Below are positions 10,655 to 20,425 of a stretch of 64,000 bases of DNA, piece by piece; the first letter of the stretch is position 1; each line of letters opens with the position of its first letter. Below the pieces are notes generated by a model. That model did no database searches. It was not told the origin of the DNA and saw nothing but the letters and a program-made list of their open reading frames with translations. The position numbers were made by a program, and so were the translations under genes. Origin of the DNA: Craterostigma plantagineum (Eukaryota; Streptophyta; Magnoliopsida; Lamiales; Linderniaceae); the NCBI GenBank assembly GCA_027422505.1, contig JAPQWV010000326.1, forward strand, positions 1-64,000, in the 5' to 3' direction.

Positions 10655-10997
10655 TGTTAGGCCGATTTATCCAACCTTGTACTGATTCATAGGATTAGTA
10701 TTACCTGATACGATGAAATACGAAAGCAATAAATTAGTAATACCACGAGACGGATTGTAGAGTTGGAACGGAGAGCGCGCGAGTTCTTCAGAAAAGTCGT
10801 CAACTCTATTAATGAATCAGCAACCCTAAACACTGATGTGTTTAGGGTATTTATACATATGCCCTAATGGGCTAATTGGGCCCAATATAACTAATATACC
10901 CACAAGTCGGGTATATTTACAATTAAGTCCTAGGGCAGAATAAACTACAAGATTAAGATAACCTACTTTAATTGAACACAATAAATAATTCCCAACA
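10655..10997 (-). repeat. 5' LTR (343 bp, unduplicated form)
   Basis: Starts TGTTAGGCC and ends CCCAACA on the plus strand, followed by the target duplication TTAGA. It is nearly identical to the other LTR after removal of that copy's 146-bp duplication, and serves as the promoter-bearing LTR of the element. Confidence 0.95.
10824..10855 (-). promoter_or_regulatory. LTR TATA box with adjoining perfect hairpin
   Basis: The minus strand has TATAAATA at 10848-10855. It is followed at once by CCCTAAACAC, the loop ATCA, and GTGTTTAGGG (10824-10847), a perfect 10-bp stem with a 4-base loop close to where transcription should start. The same arrangement is in the other LTR at 5401-5432. Confidence 0.75.
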
Positions 10998-11002
10998 TTA
11001 GA

Positions 11003-12140
11003 CATTTTGTTCCTCAAAATGAACGTTGAATATTTAGCATTGGACGTTAAGGGGCACATAGAAGAAAAGGACACAGAATTAAATAAATCGGCAAGGGTTA
11101 TGCTCAACCTGTATAGATTCCTTCACACACACATACATGTATATATTATTTATTGAAGTCACTGTATTCATGATGTAATGGCAAATTAACTGGTACTAAT
11201 CCTCGATGACAAATTAGCTGGGACTAATCATCGCGGCCCATCCTAAATTAAATTTCACTAGTTGATATATTTTAGTAATGCTGTATAGTTTATTCCGGTC
11301 AATTATAATTTATAACCCAACAGTGATGGAGGCAAATAACCTCTTTTACGTTAACACATATATATTGTAATAAATAATTTCTGAATAACACAAAATGAGA
11401 GACAACTGACGGAAAAGAAAAATTTCCTTGATGGGAGTATCGTTTTCTTAAATAGATATCTAATACGATTTTTTTTTTTCACAAGCTTCTTTCGCATCAC
11501 CTTTCAATTCATTGGATGTGTTTATTTCTGGTGCATTGTTCTTCAATGGTCTCTTTCACGTTGAATAATTCAATGATTTTTCATTGATGAATCCTAGGAA
11601 TGAATTCAGATAAGCTCGAACCGCAAATTGTATAAAAAATATCATCTCAGCCATTCATTTTTTATCCTAAAAAGATAATAAGGTGGTAGTTGCATTGGGG
11701 TGTAGTGTATATATATATATACACACAATTCATTATTTACGTTAAAAATTATGAAACGCTGCTTCGGCCCAGTGTAATAATATATATAGTCGGGGCACAA
11801 TGTCATGAATACGCCAGCAATGAGTTCAAAAATTAGTATGTGGCTTCAAACCACTATTCATTCCCAAGATCTTCAGCCCGTTATTTAAAACATATGCCCA
11901 TACAACCAAAAGCATTTATTCTTCAAGTATCTAAAACTTCCATTCCATTATTAAACGAAAAACAGCAACTCAAGAAAGTGACAGTTTCGTAAAACTAGCA
12001 AATTCTGCGCATACGAGACTAGAGGAATTGCAGACAAGCCAAGGGTATTATCTAGTAGTAGTATTCCCAGCAAGAAAAACTCAAAGCGAAAATGAAAGAA
12101 GAACTGAAGACTAATATGGCTATGCATCGTCGATCTTTCT
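11003..12140. other. Spacer with a small tandem repeat
   Basis: About 1.1 kb between the retroelement and the tandem-exon gene. A 28-bp unit (CAAATTA.CTGG.ACTAATC) is repeated at 11180-11207 and 11208-11235 with several mismatches. A short (TA)n(CA)n tract lies near 11708-11727. The last part should include the 3' UTR of the next gene. No coding frame seen. Confidence 0.55.
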
Positions 12141-13850
12141 CTAACCGCTTCTCTTGGGGGTTGATCTCGAACCTTTTTTTGGGGTTTTTATGTCTCTACT
12201 CGCGCTCAAGGTCGGCCATTCTTCAGGATCTTGGTAGATAACATTTTCTTCAGGCATAGTTGGTTCTATAGGGATGCTTCCTTCACATAGCAGCAAGACT
12301 TATTAGTTAAAACAATAAACATGCTTGGACTTCCATTTGAACATTGTTCGTCTTCTGATATCCCTGTAATCCTTTTTATGTCTGAAGCGTTTAAGGATCA
12401 ATAAACATGCTTGGACTTCCATGATTAAACAAAAAACACACAACTAAAGAAACTGAAAAGACCAAAGAAGGTAAAATTATCTCATCGTCGTTCCTACTAA
12501 CCTATTACCAAGCTCTGTCCTGGAAATCCCAATTGAGTGTTTCCTACTGCACTCTGTCCTGGTCCCGGTGTTCCTTTGCACAGTGAAGATTTTTATGTAT
12601 TCATCCATCCCATGACGATTAAACAGAAAAACAAAACTAAAGAACCAAAGAAAGTAAACGAACTATCTAATCCTACTAACCTTTTCCCTCCATCCCTGCT
12701 GCTTGGGGTCGTATTATCTGACGGTTTGCCGTTGTCCCCTGTCCTGGTATTCCTTTTTGCGTCAAAGCAAAGGATTTGTATTAATCCCATGTTTAAAACA
12801 AAAACAGAAAACTCAAGAAACCAAAAGTTTACATAGACCTAGCGGATCTCATATTCATGCAAACCAAGAGGGATTGGAGAGGATAGATTCAAGATTCATG
12901 CAGGGGTACTACCAAGAAGCTCGAATCAAAAACTAAAGAACCAAAGCCAACTGTTCCATCAGTCTTTCCTACTAACCTCTTTCCTCCATCCTTCCTCGCG
13001 GTCCTATTATCTGGGTGTTTCCCGTTGTCCCCTGTCCTGGTATTTCTTTTGCACCAACAAAGATTTGTATTAATCCCATATTTAAACAAAAACACAAAAC
13101 TCAAGAAATTAAAAGTTCCCATAAACCTAGTGGAATTTCATATTCATGCAAACCAAGAGAACAGAGAATACTGGAGGATAGATTCAAGATTCACGCAAAA
13201 GGGTATTTCCCATACCAAGAAATTTAAAGCGAAAACCAAAAATACAAAAAACGTAAACGAAATATCTCATCAGTCGTTCCTATTGACCTCTTCCCTCCCT
13301 CTGTCCTTGCGGTCCTATTACCAGAGTGCTTCCCGCTGTCCCTTGTCCTGGCGTTCGTTTCGCACAAGTGAAGATTTGTATAATCCCATGACGATTAAAC
13401 AAAAACAAAAAGCTCGAGAAACCGACAGTAAACATAAACCCGGAGGAATCTCATATGCATGCAAACCAAGAGTAATTGCAGGCTAATGGAGGATAGATTC
13501 AAGAGCCATGCAAGGTTACTTCCAAGAAACAAGAAGAGAAAACTAAAGAACCAAAGAACGTATAAAACGAACTAACTCATCAATCTTTCCTACTAACCTC
13601 TTCCAAACCTCGGTCCACGCGGTCCTATTACCTTACTGCTTTCCACAGTCCACTCTCCTTGGCTCAGTGCAGATTCGAATTCATTTCCCGCGCCACTTGC
13701 ACTTCCCACATCACTTGAACGCCGTGCCGCCATGCCAAAGAATTTCGTGATCTCAGTATCACTATATTGTTTCAAGTTTTCTCCGATTCTCCTTCCCAAT
13801 TCCTCTGCCATTCTAAGACGTCTTTCTTTGTCATCTTCGTTATTCGCCAT
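12141..13850 (-). CDS. Protein of unknown function with tandemly duplicated mini-exons
   Basis: I do not recognise the family. Exons (minus order): 13598-13850, 13288-13347, 12977-13045, 12681-12752, 12502-12573, 12141-12280. The sum is 666 nt, or 221 residues. Every internal exon is a multiple of three and is entered in the same phase (after the first base of a Gly codon), so each can be skipped or repeated without loss of frame. Exon 1 encodes a charged helical start (MANNEDDKERRLRMAEELGR) and ends with VIGPRGPRFGR. Exons 2-4 repeat a Gly/Pro/Gln-rich peptide such as IPGQGTTGNTQIIGPRG, and exon 5 is a variant (GTPGPGQSAVGNTQLGFPGQ). The last exon ends in PEEWPTLSASRDIKTPKKGS, a basic tail. 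Four donors share GTTAGTAGG; exon 2 uses GTCAATAGG. The gene shares a ~300-bp promoter region with the BAP31-like gene. Transcript evidence is needed for exon usage. Confidence 0.7.
12502..13600. repeat. Tandem exon-plus-intron segments of ~180-310 bp
   Basis: Successive donor sites lie at 13598, 13288, 12977, 12681 and 12502, so the period is 310, 311, 296 and 179 bases. Intron sequence is copied too: phrases around ATGCAAACCAAGAG and GATAGATTCAAGA recur near 12855, 13145 and 13460, and a weaker version lies near 12030. The duplications therefore took in whole exon-intron segments. Confidence 0.85.
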
Positions 13851-14149
13851 GGCCTTGAGACTTGTGTTTACTCGTAGAGTTGGTATGTATGTGTATATAT
13901 ATAATATACACTACATACTTCAAACGGAACGGTTGCTCTGCAGTTATATACTGTTTAAGTACATCGCTTTGCCATTATCTATCGGGCTTCAGGCCCAAAC
14001 CAGCAATCAAACAATTCGGCCCAATTGGCCCAATTTGAAGACTACCAAAAAACTTGCAGGAACGATCCCAATCATTCCTTCCTTCACTCACTCACCGGCC
14101 GAAAGTTCCTTTCACCGTACGGCGAACGAATCTCTCATCAATCCGCACA
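13851..14149. promoter_or_regulatory. Shared divergent promoter with three GGCCCA motifs
   Basis: The start codons of the tandem-exon gene (-) and the BAP31-like gene (+) are 299 bases apart. GGCCCA (TGGGCC on the other strand) occurs at 13992-13997, 14018-14023 and 14027-14032. These fit site II elements, TCP-binding motifs common in promoters of housekeeping plant genes. A (TA)n tract near 13888-13905 could supply a TATA box. Bidirectional use is inferred from layout. Confidence 0.55.
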
Positions 14150-14542
14150 ATGGCCCTAGAGTGGGTGGTACTCGGCTACGCCGCCGGCGCCGAAGCGATC
14201 ATGCTTCTATTTCTGACCCTACCCGGACTCGACCCGCTCCGTAAGGGTCTCATCAGCGTGATCCGAAGCCTCCTCAAACCGCTCCTATCGGTCGTCCCCT
14301 TCTGCCTCTTCCTCCTCGCCGACATCTACTGGAAGTACGAGACGCGCCCTCACTGCGACGGCGACGCGTGCTCTCCCTCGGAGCACCTCCGCCATCAGAA
14401 ATCGATAATGAAGTCCCAGCGGAACGCGGTGCTGATTGCGTCGGCGCTGGTGTTCTACTGGCTCCTGTACTCCGTCACCGGACTCGTCGTGAAGATCGAG
14501 CAGCTGAATAGGCGGATCGACAATTTGAAGGCTAAGAATTGA
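14150..14542 (+). CDS. BAP31/BAP29-like endoplasmic reticulum membrane protein
   Basis: An intronless frame of 130 residues starting MALEWVVLGYAAGAEAIMLL. The ORF also extends upstream to 14054, but the ATG at 14150 matches the family start and gives an N-terminal membrane segment. There are three hydrophobic segments at about residues 5-25, 40-62 and 88-112, and a basic KxKxx-like C terminus (NLKAKN). This matches the short plant B-cell-receptor-associated-31-like proteins (Arabidopsis At1g48440 and At3g17780, about 129 residues, from memory), thought to act in ER export and quality control. The long coiled coil of animal BAP31 is missing, as is usual for this plant form. Confidence 0.8.
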   Translation: MALEWVVLGYAAGAEAIMLLFLTLPGLDPLRKGLISVIRSLLKPLLSVVPFCLFLLADIYWKYETRPHCDGDACSPSEHLRHQKSIMKSQRNAVLIASALVFYWLLYSVTGLVVKIEQLNRRIDNLKAKN

Positions 14543-15932
14543 GATCGGTATGCTTGCGTTCTCCTTTGTTGCTGCTGCTTTCATGATTGTATCAACGATG
14601 CCTCTAATTCTCTCTACTGTTTTTACTGCCACTGTCATCGTCTTCGATTTCTGAGTTCAATCTCTACTGTTCCCCTCACCTCATCTCATGTTTTGTGATC
14701 CATTAATTGGAATGGTTCGGATTATACCGACCCGAAACCCGCGCCGCCCGGAAAACATGAGCGGGCTAGGCATTTTCTTGGGTAGGTTAGGATCGTAAAT
14801 TGGTCTCCATTTTGGGCCAATTGGGCTTTAGTTGGTCTTCTAACACACACTATAATGGCCCATGATTCATTCCTTTTAGATAAGAATTCAATAAGTACTA
14901 ATTTATTGTGATTACTGATTATACGTCGTGGAGTTGGAATCTTTGACTCCGTTGATATAATCCATAGGGCCAACTAAGACCCAGGTTGGAATTCGCTCTT
15001 GGTATCATTTGGAAAATAAATCTCTCTTATAGGTTCAAAGACTAGTCTTAGGATTTAATTAATGAGAATTGTGATTTTGTACCATAATTTTTTATATGGA
15101 TATCAGATTATTATATTTATCAACCACAAGTAGCACAATCCCGAAGAATTAAGTATTAAATTAAATACAGTGGGTGGGAATGGGATGGAAAGATAGTAAA
15201 TAACAGTTCATCGCCCTGCAATAAATGACACATGAACGTCCCATTAATGCGGTGGCTCAGATTGGCGTGATTTATCACACTAGGTGACAGATAATTCGGT
15301 TTCATATTAAAATTTAATAACATAATTAGCCAATCAACCTTATTTAATAAAATTCTGACCGGTTTCATTTTCGTTGCACGTAACAATATTATTACTTGTT
15401 GCTGGTATTAAATCTTTTGGTTGGCAAAACCTAAAAGAGTAGATAAAATAAAATTTACGTTGCTGGTTAGTTAGCAAAGAATAATAATGGTGTTTGTTGT
15501 ACTAATTATTTCGGGACCGTTGCTTTCGTCTTACAAGAATTTCCACCTAATTAATATTGATGACACAAACTTATCAGTGAATGAATAATGATGATATCGT
15601 GAAATCTTTATTATGATATGCTCATAGTACTAACAGTGGATAAATAACCCCTTCTCTTATTTATTGTATAATTGTAATCAGGTTTACAGAAAATCAAGAT
15701 TATACTTAAAAACTCTGATTATATTTCGATAATTTTGACTAAAAACATGTAGTATAATTTATTTTCATTCTATTCTTGGGAAAAGTATATTTAATAGATG
15801 TAACGCTCCACCATATAGCCACAGCAATTGGATCTCAATTTTCAGACACAGTTCATTCGTCTCTTCAAAATCCCTCTCATGAAACCCTCGCCTTAACTTT
15901 CCCCAAAACCTGAAAAAACAAAACGCGAGACA
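14543..15932. other. Spacer upstream of the receptor kinase
   Basis: About 1.4 kb. The first ~150 bases should be the 3' UTR of the BAP31-like gene, and the last few hundred the promoter of the receptor kinase. A GGGCCAATTGGGC motif is near 14813. No coding frame or transposon ends recognised. Confidence 0.5.
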
Positions 15933-17909
15933 ATGCACCACCTCACTCTTCTCTTCGCCATCCTCATAGCCTCCACCGTCTCCGCTTACGGCGATATAGC
16001 CGCCGACCGAGCCGCCCTCCTAGCCTTCCGATCCGCCGTCGGCGGCCGGGTTCTGCTGTGGAACCTCGCCAGCCCCACACCATGCACGTGGGCGGGCGTC
16101 GTCTGCGACTCGCCGGCTAACACCACCGTCGTCGAAGTTCACTTCCCAGGAATGGGTCTCTCCGGCCAGATCCCGCCTAACACACTCTCAAACCTCACCA
16201 ACCTCACGACTCTCAGCCTCCGAGTCAATTCTCTGTCAGGCCAAATCTCAAACAGCTTGTTTACGTCTTTCAAGTCGCTGCGCAACGTTTACCTTCAGAA
16301 CAACTCCTTCACCGGCGAAGTGCCCGAGTCTTTGAAGGCGTTGACCACCCTCGTGAGGGTGAACCTAGCTAATAACAGCCTCGAGGGCAATGTGAGCGGC
16401 GGGTTCGTCAATGCGAGCCGCCTGGGAACGCTCTATTTGCAGAACAACAAGTTTTCTGGGCCTTTGCCGGATTTAAACATTCCGAGTTTGGTTCAATTCG
16501 ATGTGTCGAATAACAGTTTCACGGGGGAGATTCCCAAAGGGCTTCAAAAGCAGCCCAAGACCTCGTTTTTTGGGAACGTAAATCTGTGTGGCGAGCCATT
16601 AGATTCTTGCAATGGAGTCAGTACAAGTGGGAGGCACGGTAAGAAAAAATTGTCAGGTGTTGCAATAGCTGGGATCGTAATAGGTTCCGTGATTGGATTT
16701 ATTCTGCTTTTGGCATTGGTGCTGTGTGTATGTAGAGCATGTATTGGGAGAAAGAACAAAGAAACAACCTCTAAAGAGATAGAGGTTGGCAGAGAAACAA
16801 AAGCATTGGAGAGAGTCGAAGAAGGACCAAGTGGTGGTGCTTTTATTGCATCGAATGCTGTCAATAGGGACAAGGAGAAAACTACTGTTTCTGCATCTGG
16901 CGAGAGTAATGCGAAGAGGGGTTTGGTTTTTATCGGAACATCCTCGTGGAACTTCACTTTGGAAGATCTTCTGAGAGCCTCTGCCGAGGTTTTGGGCAAG
17001 GGCACGTTTGGTACGACTTATAAGGCAGTCATGGAGTCGGGATTATCCGTAGCAGTGAAGAGGTTGAGAGACGTTACCCTCGGTGAGCATGAGTTTAGGG
17101 AGAAGATGGAGGAGATTGGTAGATTGGAAGATGAGAACTTGGTTGCTTTGAGGGCTTATTACTACAACAAGGAGGAGATGCTCCTCGTCTATGATTACCT
17201 CCCCATGGGAAGCTTGTCTTCTTTATTACATGGTACGGAAACAGAACCAAATCTATTTACACTACGATCCATTCGTTTCACATGTAATAAACACTTTGCA
17301 GGAAACAAAGGAGCTGGCCGAACACCACTGAACTGGGAAACAAGGGCAGCCATTGCACTAAGAGCAGCCCGAGGAATCTCCTACATACACTCGCAAGGCC
17401 CGTCGGCGACCCACGGAAGCATAAAGTCCTCAAACGTTCTCCTAACCAAGTCCTACGAAGCCCGCCTCTCAGACTTCGGGCTGGCCCGGCTCGCCGGGCC
17501 TAGCTCAACGCCTAACCGTGTGGCGGGCTACCGAGCGCCTGAAGTGACCGACCCGAGGAAGGTTTCGCAGAAGGCCGACGTCTACAGCTTTGGAGTTTTG
17601 CTGTTGGAGCTTCTGACGGGCAAGGCGCCGACTCACTCGCTGTTGAACGAGGAAGGCGTTGACTTGCCGAGGTGGGTTCAGTCTGTGGTTAGGGAGGAGT
17701 GGACTTCTGAGGTTTTTGACATCGAACTGCTTAGGTATCAGAATGTTGAGGAAGACATGGTGCAGTTATTACAGCTTGCTGTGGATTGTACGGCTCAGTA
17801 TCCTGACAATCGTCCTTCGATGTCTGAGGTTACGAGGAAGATTGAGGATATCTGTGGCGCCGGGGGAGGTGGTATTGAGAGTGCTGATTGGGAATCGCCG
17901 ATTGAATAA
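15933..17909 (+). CDS. LRR receptor-like kinase, RLK902/RKL1 type (probably pseudokinase)
   Basis: Two exons, 15933-17232 and 17302-17909, 1908 nt, 635 residues. The intron (17233-17301, GT-AG) is 69 nt and has no in-frame stop, so an unspliced reading gives 658 residues with a false insert in LLHG|NKGAGRTPLNW; the junction is conserved in the family. Layout: signal peptide 1-18, LRR N-cap with paired cysteines (TPCTWAGVVC), about five LRRs to residue ~210, NLCGEPL cap, membrane helix ~243-266, kinase ~341-615. The kinase has GKGTFGTTY and VAVKRL, but the HRD catalytic loop is replaced by THGSIKSSNVLL (~470) while DFG is kept (~491). Family members are classed as probable inactive receptor kinases and act at the plasma membrane in immune or developmental signalling (RLK902 is one example). 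Confidence 0.93.
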   Translation: MHHLTLLFAILIASTVSAYGDIAADRAALLAFRSAVGGRVLLWNLASPTPCTWAGVVCDSPANTTVVEVHFPGMGLSGQIPPNTLSNLTNLTTLSLRVNSLSGQISNSLFTSFKSLRNVYLQNNSFTGEVPESLKALTTLVRVNLANNSLEGNVSGGFVNASRLGTLYLQNNKFSGPLPDLNIPSLVQFDVSNNSFTGEIPKGLQKQPKTSFFGNVNLCGEPLDSCNGVSTSGRHGKKKLSGVAIAGIVIGSVIGFILLLALVLCVCRACIGRKNKETTSKEIEVGRETKALERVEEGPSGGAFIASNAVNRDKEKTTVSASGESNAKRGLVFIGTSSWNFTLEDLLRASAEVLGKGTFGTTYKAVMESGLSVAVKRLRDVTLGEHEFREKMEEIGRLEDENLVALRAYYYNKEEMLLVYDYLPMGSLSSLLHGTETEPNLFTLRSIRFTCNKHFAGNKGAGRTPLNWETRAAIALRAARGISYIHSQGPSATHGSIKSSNVLLTKSYEARLSDFGLARLAGPSSTPNRVAGYRAPEVTDPRKVSQKADVYSFGVLLLELLTGKAPTHSLLNEEGVDLPRWVQSVVREEWTSEVFDIELLRYQNVEEDMVQLLQLAVDCTAQYPDNRPSMSEVTRKIEDICGAGGGGIESADWESPIE

Positions 17910-18773
17910 GGAAGGACTTCACTTTTTCTTTTTCTCATAATAGATCATTGGTTGCTATGCTACATTCTTCTTATTCAGTTGAGGATTTTTATGTTTATAT
18001 TTCTTTGATGATTTGCATTCTTGCAATACAGTTTTCATTACCGTGGTCTTGACTCTCTCTCCATGAACTGTATATTATCCGTCTTTTGTCATTGCCTTTG
18101 CTTGTAAGAGTTGTTGAAATGTAGGTATGCTAATGGATCTGTCTTTTTCTTACCAAAACAAACGCCAATGACAGAATGCTGATGGAGATTTTGCATTTTT
18201 GCTTGCCTAGTTTTTCTGTTATCCATCCCCAATGTATATAATAAAATTATTAACTGTAAGCGGTGCCAACCAACAGCTTTGCGTTCGCCATATGGAACAA
18301 GTCATAATGTTCTTTTCGTTTTTACATTTATTATATCGAGTTGCTCTTTTTCCACATTAAATCAGTGTAGTAGTCTTACTAAGTCATTGACCTTTTCTTC
18401 AAGTTAAAACTACGATGGGGACGGAGCAAGACAGAAACTATAGTAAGTCGAATTCACTGGTTGTTTGAAGTTGAACTCAATACTACTAAGCCCATTGGGC
18501 TAGGCCCATGGTTCTACATGAATTTTCTATACTGCCTCCCCCTCTGAACTATGATAATTGCATATTGACCCCTAAACTCAATACTACTAAGTTACGGTAT
18601 GTTGGTCCTCTTGATTGTTGTGTACTTCAAATTCCTTGAAAGAGCCAATTTGTTAAAATATCGTTGACTTTGGGGCACTAATGTAATTGTAAAGAAAAGA
18701 CAGTGGGTGAGACAATAGAGAACGTTTAAGCGGTAATCATATATTCATTGCATCTTAATCCAAACAACAATCA
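17910..18773. other. Spacer between convergent genes
   Basis: About 860 bases between the stop codons of the receptor kinase (+) and the mannanase (-), expected to hold both 3' UTRs. No gene seen. Confidence 0.5.
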
Positions 18774-20425
18774 TCATTCAGCACACGACGTCCCTTCTTC
18801 TTCTTCTTCTTCCCTATATTGATTGAGAGAAGCGATGCGCTGGGACTGATAATTGATGACGCCGACGGTGGATGGGCTCTGTTCCAAGACAACCTCGTAC
18901 CCATCGCTCCAGTTCTCCATCCCACGAGCCATCACCTGCCAGAACAACGCGCCGCCGCAAGGCCCGCCGCCGCTCCTCCTCGCGCAGCCGTAAACAGTGT
19001 TGAAGACGTTGGCGAAGTAGCTGTCACGCGCCCCCACGCTGTATCCCGGCGACTTGGACGACTTCCCAAACTCGGCCACTATCAACGGCTTCCCCAGCAC
19101 CGATTTCGAGTCCTCTATGTGTGCCTCGATCCATTTCTCTGCGAACTCCGCCTGGGCATTGTCGTTGGCGCCTGAGAGCCTGTCATCGTCGGCAATGTCG
19201 ACGTTTTCAGTTACTCTCTCTCTCTCTCTCTCTTTCATATTAATTTGTTAAAGCTTCGTGTAATGAGATAGCTTATTACCATTGGTCAGGGTAGATGTGT
19301 ATGGTGGTGAAGTCGATGCTAGAGATTCGATTATTCGCGATGAAATCTGTGCCAACTTGGAAGCCAGGATTTGCTTGTTTCCTCCAAGGCATCGATTCGC
19401 CGTAGAAGCCTTCCATGCCTACTTCCAAGAGGTGGTTCTTGTCTATTGATTTGACGTAGGAAGACATTTCTGTCACCCATTCCTGAAAATCAATAATAAC
19501 GTTTTTATATGTGAATAGGAAAATCTAGAATATATATATATAGATTATTGTACCTACTTGAATTGTTTTTCCAGAGAGATCAGATTGGCAACGTGGTTCA
19601 TTCATTAGCTCCCATGCAAGTATGGTGATGTCGTCTTTGTATTCTACGCCAGTCACCGTGTTCCTTCTTGTAAGTACGGCCTGCAAAAAGAACAACAACT
19701 ATACTATGAGAAGAAAAAAAAAACACACACACACTACGCACAATATATATATTTATGTCACATAATTAATGTATAGCAGGTTAACCTTGACGTGGTTCTT
19801 GTAGTAATCTTTGACTGTAGGGTTAGTGAAGAAATCATCTTCACCATTCAAGTACTGACCACGGTCTCTAGCCCACTGCACATATTGCTTTTTCCCTCCA
19901 AAACCTTCCCAGTTATTCACCAAGCTTAATATCAAATGAATATTGTGCTTCTTCGCTTCAGCCACCACAAAATCCAAACCCTAATAAAGATGATCGTCAG
20001 ACAAAATCATTCATTCATATTAATAGGCGGCCAAGAAGAGAGTATACTTTTATTTAAAAAATGATGCTATATTATATATATAATAATATTCCCCACATTA
20101 TCTGTATTGCAGTTACCTGGAAGACATTCTCATCGTAATAACCAGGAGATATCTGAAGCGCTCTGTAACCGCCATCACTGAAAGCCCAAGTCCTTACAAC
20201 GTTTACACCGTACTTTGAAGCTTGTTCGAAAGTATCTGTCACTTTGTCCCTAGTTGAAGGATCTGCGGCCATGTACATCAACCAATAAGCATTGAATCCA
20301 TTGAAATAAAAGGGCCTCCCATTCCTTACAAAGTGACTTCCTTGTGTCGCGATGAAACCATGAGCAGACTCAATGCAAACCAACGCCAAGAAAAGACAAG
20401 GTACTAATAAACTCTTTCTCGACAT
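18774..20425 (-). CDS. Mannan endo-1,4-beta-mannosidase (GH5_7), secreted
   Basis: Cuts beta-1,4 links in the backbone of cell-wall mannans and galactomannans. Exons (minus order): 20117-20425, 19786-19980, 19558-19680, 19280-19482, 18774-19179, total 1236 nt, 411 residues, all phases consistent. Residues 1-23 form a signal peptide ([18 protein letters not shown]). The acid/base is Glu196 in WELMNEPRC and the nucleophile Glu313 in LIVAEFGKS; both are intact. Other family marks are [31 protein letters not shown] and ALFWQV. The C-terminal tail has a Glu run (REEEEEEG) encoded by a CTT/TTC repeat. It appears to be an active member of the plant MAN family; the exact paralog is not fixed. Confidence 0.95.

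Larger units (their letters stand above)
5086..10997 (-). mobile_element. Non-autonomous Copia-type LTR retrotransposon (Sirevirus-like features)
   Basis: A complete 5.9-kb insertion lying on the minus strand. The 5-bp target duplication TTAGA is at 5081-5085 and 10998-11002. The LTRs are 5086-5574 (3' LTR) and 10655-10997 (5' LTR), with TG...CA ends. A primer binding site matching initiator tRNA-Met and a polypurine tract lie in the expected places. Apart from a 146-bp duplication in one LTR, the LTRs differ by a single noticed base in 343, so the insertion is young. The interior has one long minus ORF (8097-9395) and no protease, integrase, reverse transcriptase or RNase H that I can recognise. 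It must therefore depend on another element. Several AGGGGGAG tracts resemble the multiple PPTs described for Sireviruses; that affiliation is inference. Confidence 0.93.

Noticed and set aside
10373..10660. 95-residue plus-strand ORF at the end of the retroelement
   Set aside because: It runs antisense to the element across its leader and primer binding site and shows no family resemblance.
13593..13597. Stop codon after FGRG as the end of an 85-aa protein
   Set aside because: The stop is formed by the GTTAG splice donor, and the same donor follows other exons of the gene.
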